Assembly: GCA_009840005.1 (NCBI GenBank)
Contig: VXOR01000080.1
Location: 1 to 22,642 of the forward strand
Reading direction: 5' to 3'
Length of the DNA: 22,642 nt
Source: Gemmatimonadota bacterium
GTDB taxonomy: Bacteria > Latescibacterota > UBA2968 > UBA8231
Position 1 is the stretch's first letter; each line of letters opens with the position of its first letter. The translations under genes were made by a program, and so were the position numbers. The notes below the pieces were generated by a model. It did no database searches. It was not told the DNA's origin and saw nothing but the letters and a program-made list of their open reading frames with translations. Shown piece after piece: positions 22,483 through 22,642 of this stretch.

Positions 22483-22642
22483 GGGTCTTCCTTTGTTTGC
22501 TGGGTAGTGGGTCCCTTTGAATTTTTCTGGCTGTTTTGTCTCCCTACGGAAGGGATACCCCTTTCAAAATAGAGTACTACCTGACGGTACGCATTTTTGG
22601 TCCTCAGCTACCCATCCCTGTACCCTTTCCCACACACTCCAG
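22483..22642. other. Upstream region of the OCD-family gene, cut by the window edge
   Basis: These 160 bases hold the ribosome site of the OCD-family gene and a short hairpin (AAGGG, ATAC, CCCTT near 22551-22565). No clear -10/-35 pair and no ORF was seen. Confidence 0.4.

Noticed and set aside
22551..22565. Short AAGGG/CCCTT hairpin near the right edge
   Set aside because: With only five pairs and no T-run or associated gene end, it is too weak to call a terminator.

Overview
This is a GC-rich bacterial chromosome fragment (about 60% GC in most genes, by eye) that resembles an uncultured FCB-group or Poribacteria/Latescibacterota-type genome. The lineage is an inference. It rests on large secreted proteins that carry dockerin, CARDB, pre-peptidase C-terminal, YWTD-propeller and FlgD/type-IX-sorting-like (QNYPNPFNPST) modules, set among assorted catabolic enzymes and many small dispersed repeats. 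No rRNA, tRNA, CRISPR array or recognisable transposase gene was seen.

Layout. 1-3210 (-): the first 1070 codons of a very large secreted multidomain protein, cut by the left edge; its visible C-terminal part looks like a trypsin/streptogrisin-type protease domain. 3271-3440: a small element with terminal inverted repeats. 3453-6000 (-): thioredoxin reductase (trxB), another short inverted-repeat element, a D-2-hydroxyacid dehydrogenase, and a hicB-hicA toxin-antitoxin pair followed by a terminator-like hairpin. 6159-9392 (+): a CnbZ-like deaminase of the RidA superfamily, then a second large secreted protein whose N-terminus is paralogous to the first and which ends in a YWTD beta-propeller with nearly identical DNA repeats. 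9393-9983: 591 bp without a convincing gene, holding a third inverted-repeat element, one copy of a ~100-bp repeat and a good sigma70-type promoter. 9984-11411 (+): an AAA ATPase/DUF4143 protein lying between direct copies of that repeat. 11542-12261 (-): an Sfp-type phosphopantetheinyl transferase. 12361-16745 (+): a molybdenum hydroxylase large subunit with a strong terminator, then an inositol-monophosphatase-family gene bracketed by two oppositely oriented ~117-bp repeats, then a divergent DHDPS/NAL-family aldolase. 16860-17497 (+): an AT-richer two-gene module of a small acidic conserved protein and a retropepsin-like (clan AA) aspartic protease. 17517-21536 (+): a class I/II aminotransferase and a six-repeat ASH/HYDIN-type envelope protein. 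21529-22482 (-): an ornithine-cyclodeaminase/mu-crystallin family enzyme.

How the genes fit together. The enzymes (hydroxyacid dehydrogenase, deaminase, Mo hydroxylase, aldolase, aminotransferase, OCD-family) are typical of amino-acid/keto-acid and heterocycle catabolism, but they do not form one obvious pathway operon; most appear as single units separated by repeats. The points most worth attention are: (i) two mobile repeats that bracket the IMPase gene and merge with its stop codon and the next gene's start codon; (ii) a shared YTGYTGTTACGC-like terminal signature in several intergenic elements; (iii) the aspartic-protease two-gene module; (iv) a FlgD-like sorting domain inserted inside the N-terminal module of a secreted protein; and (v) a steep GC gradient inside the 1-3210 gene.
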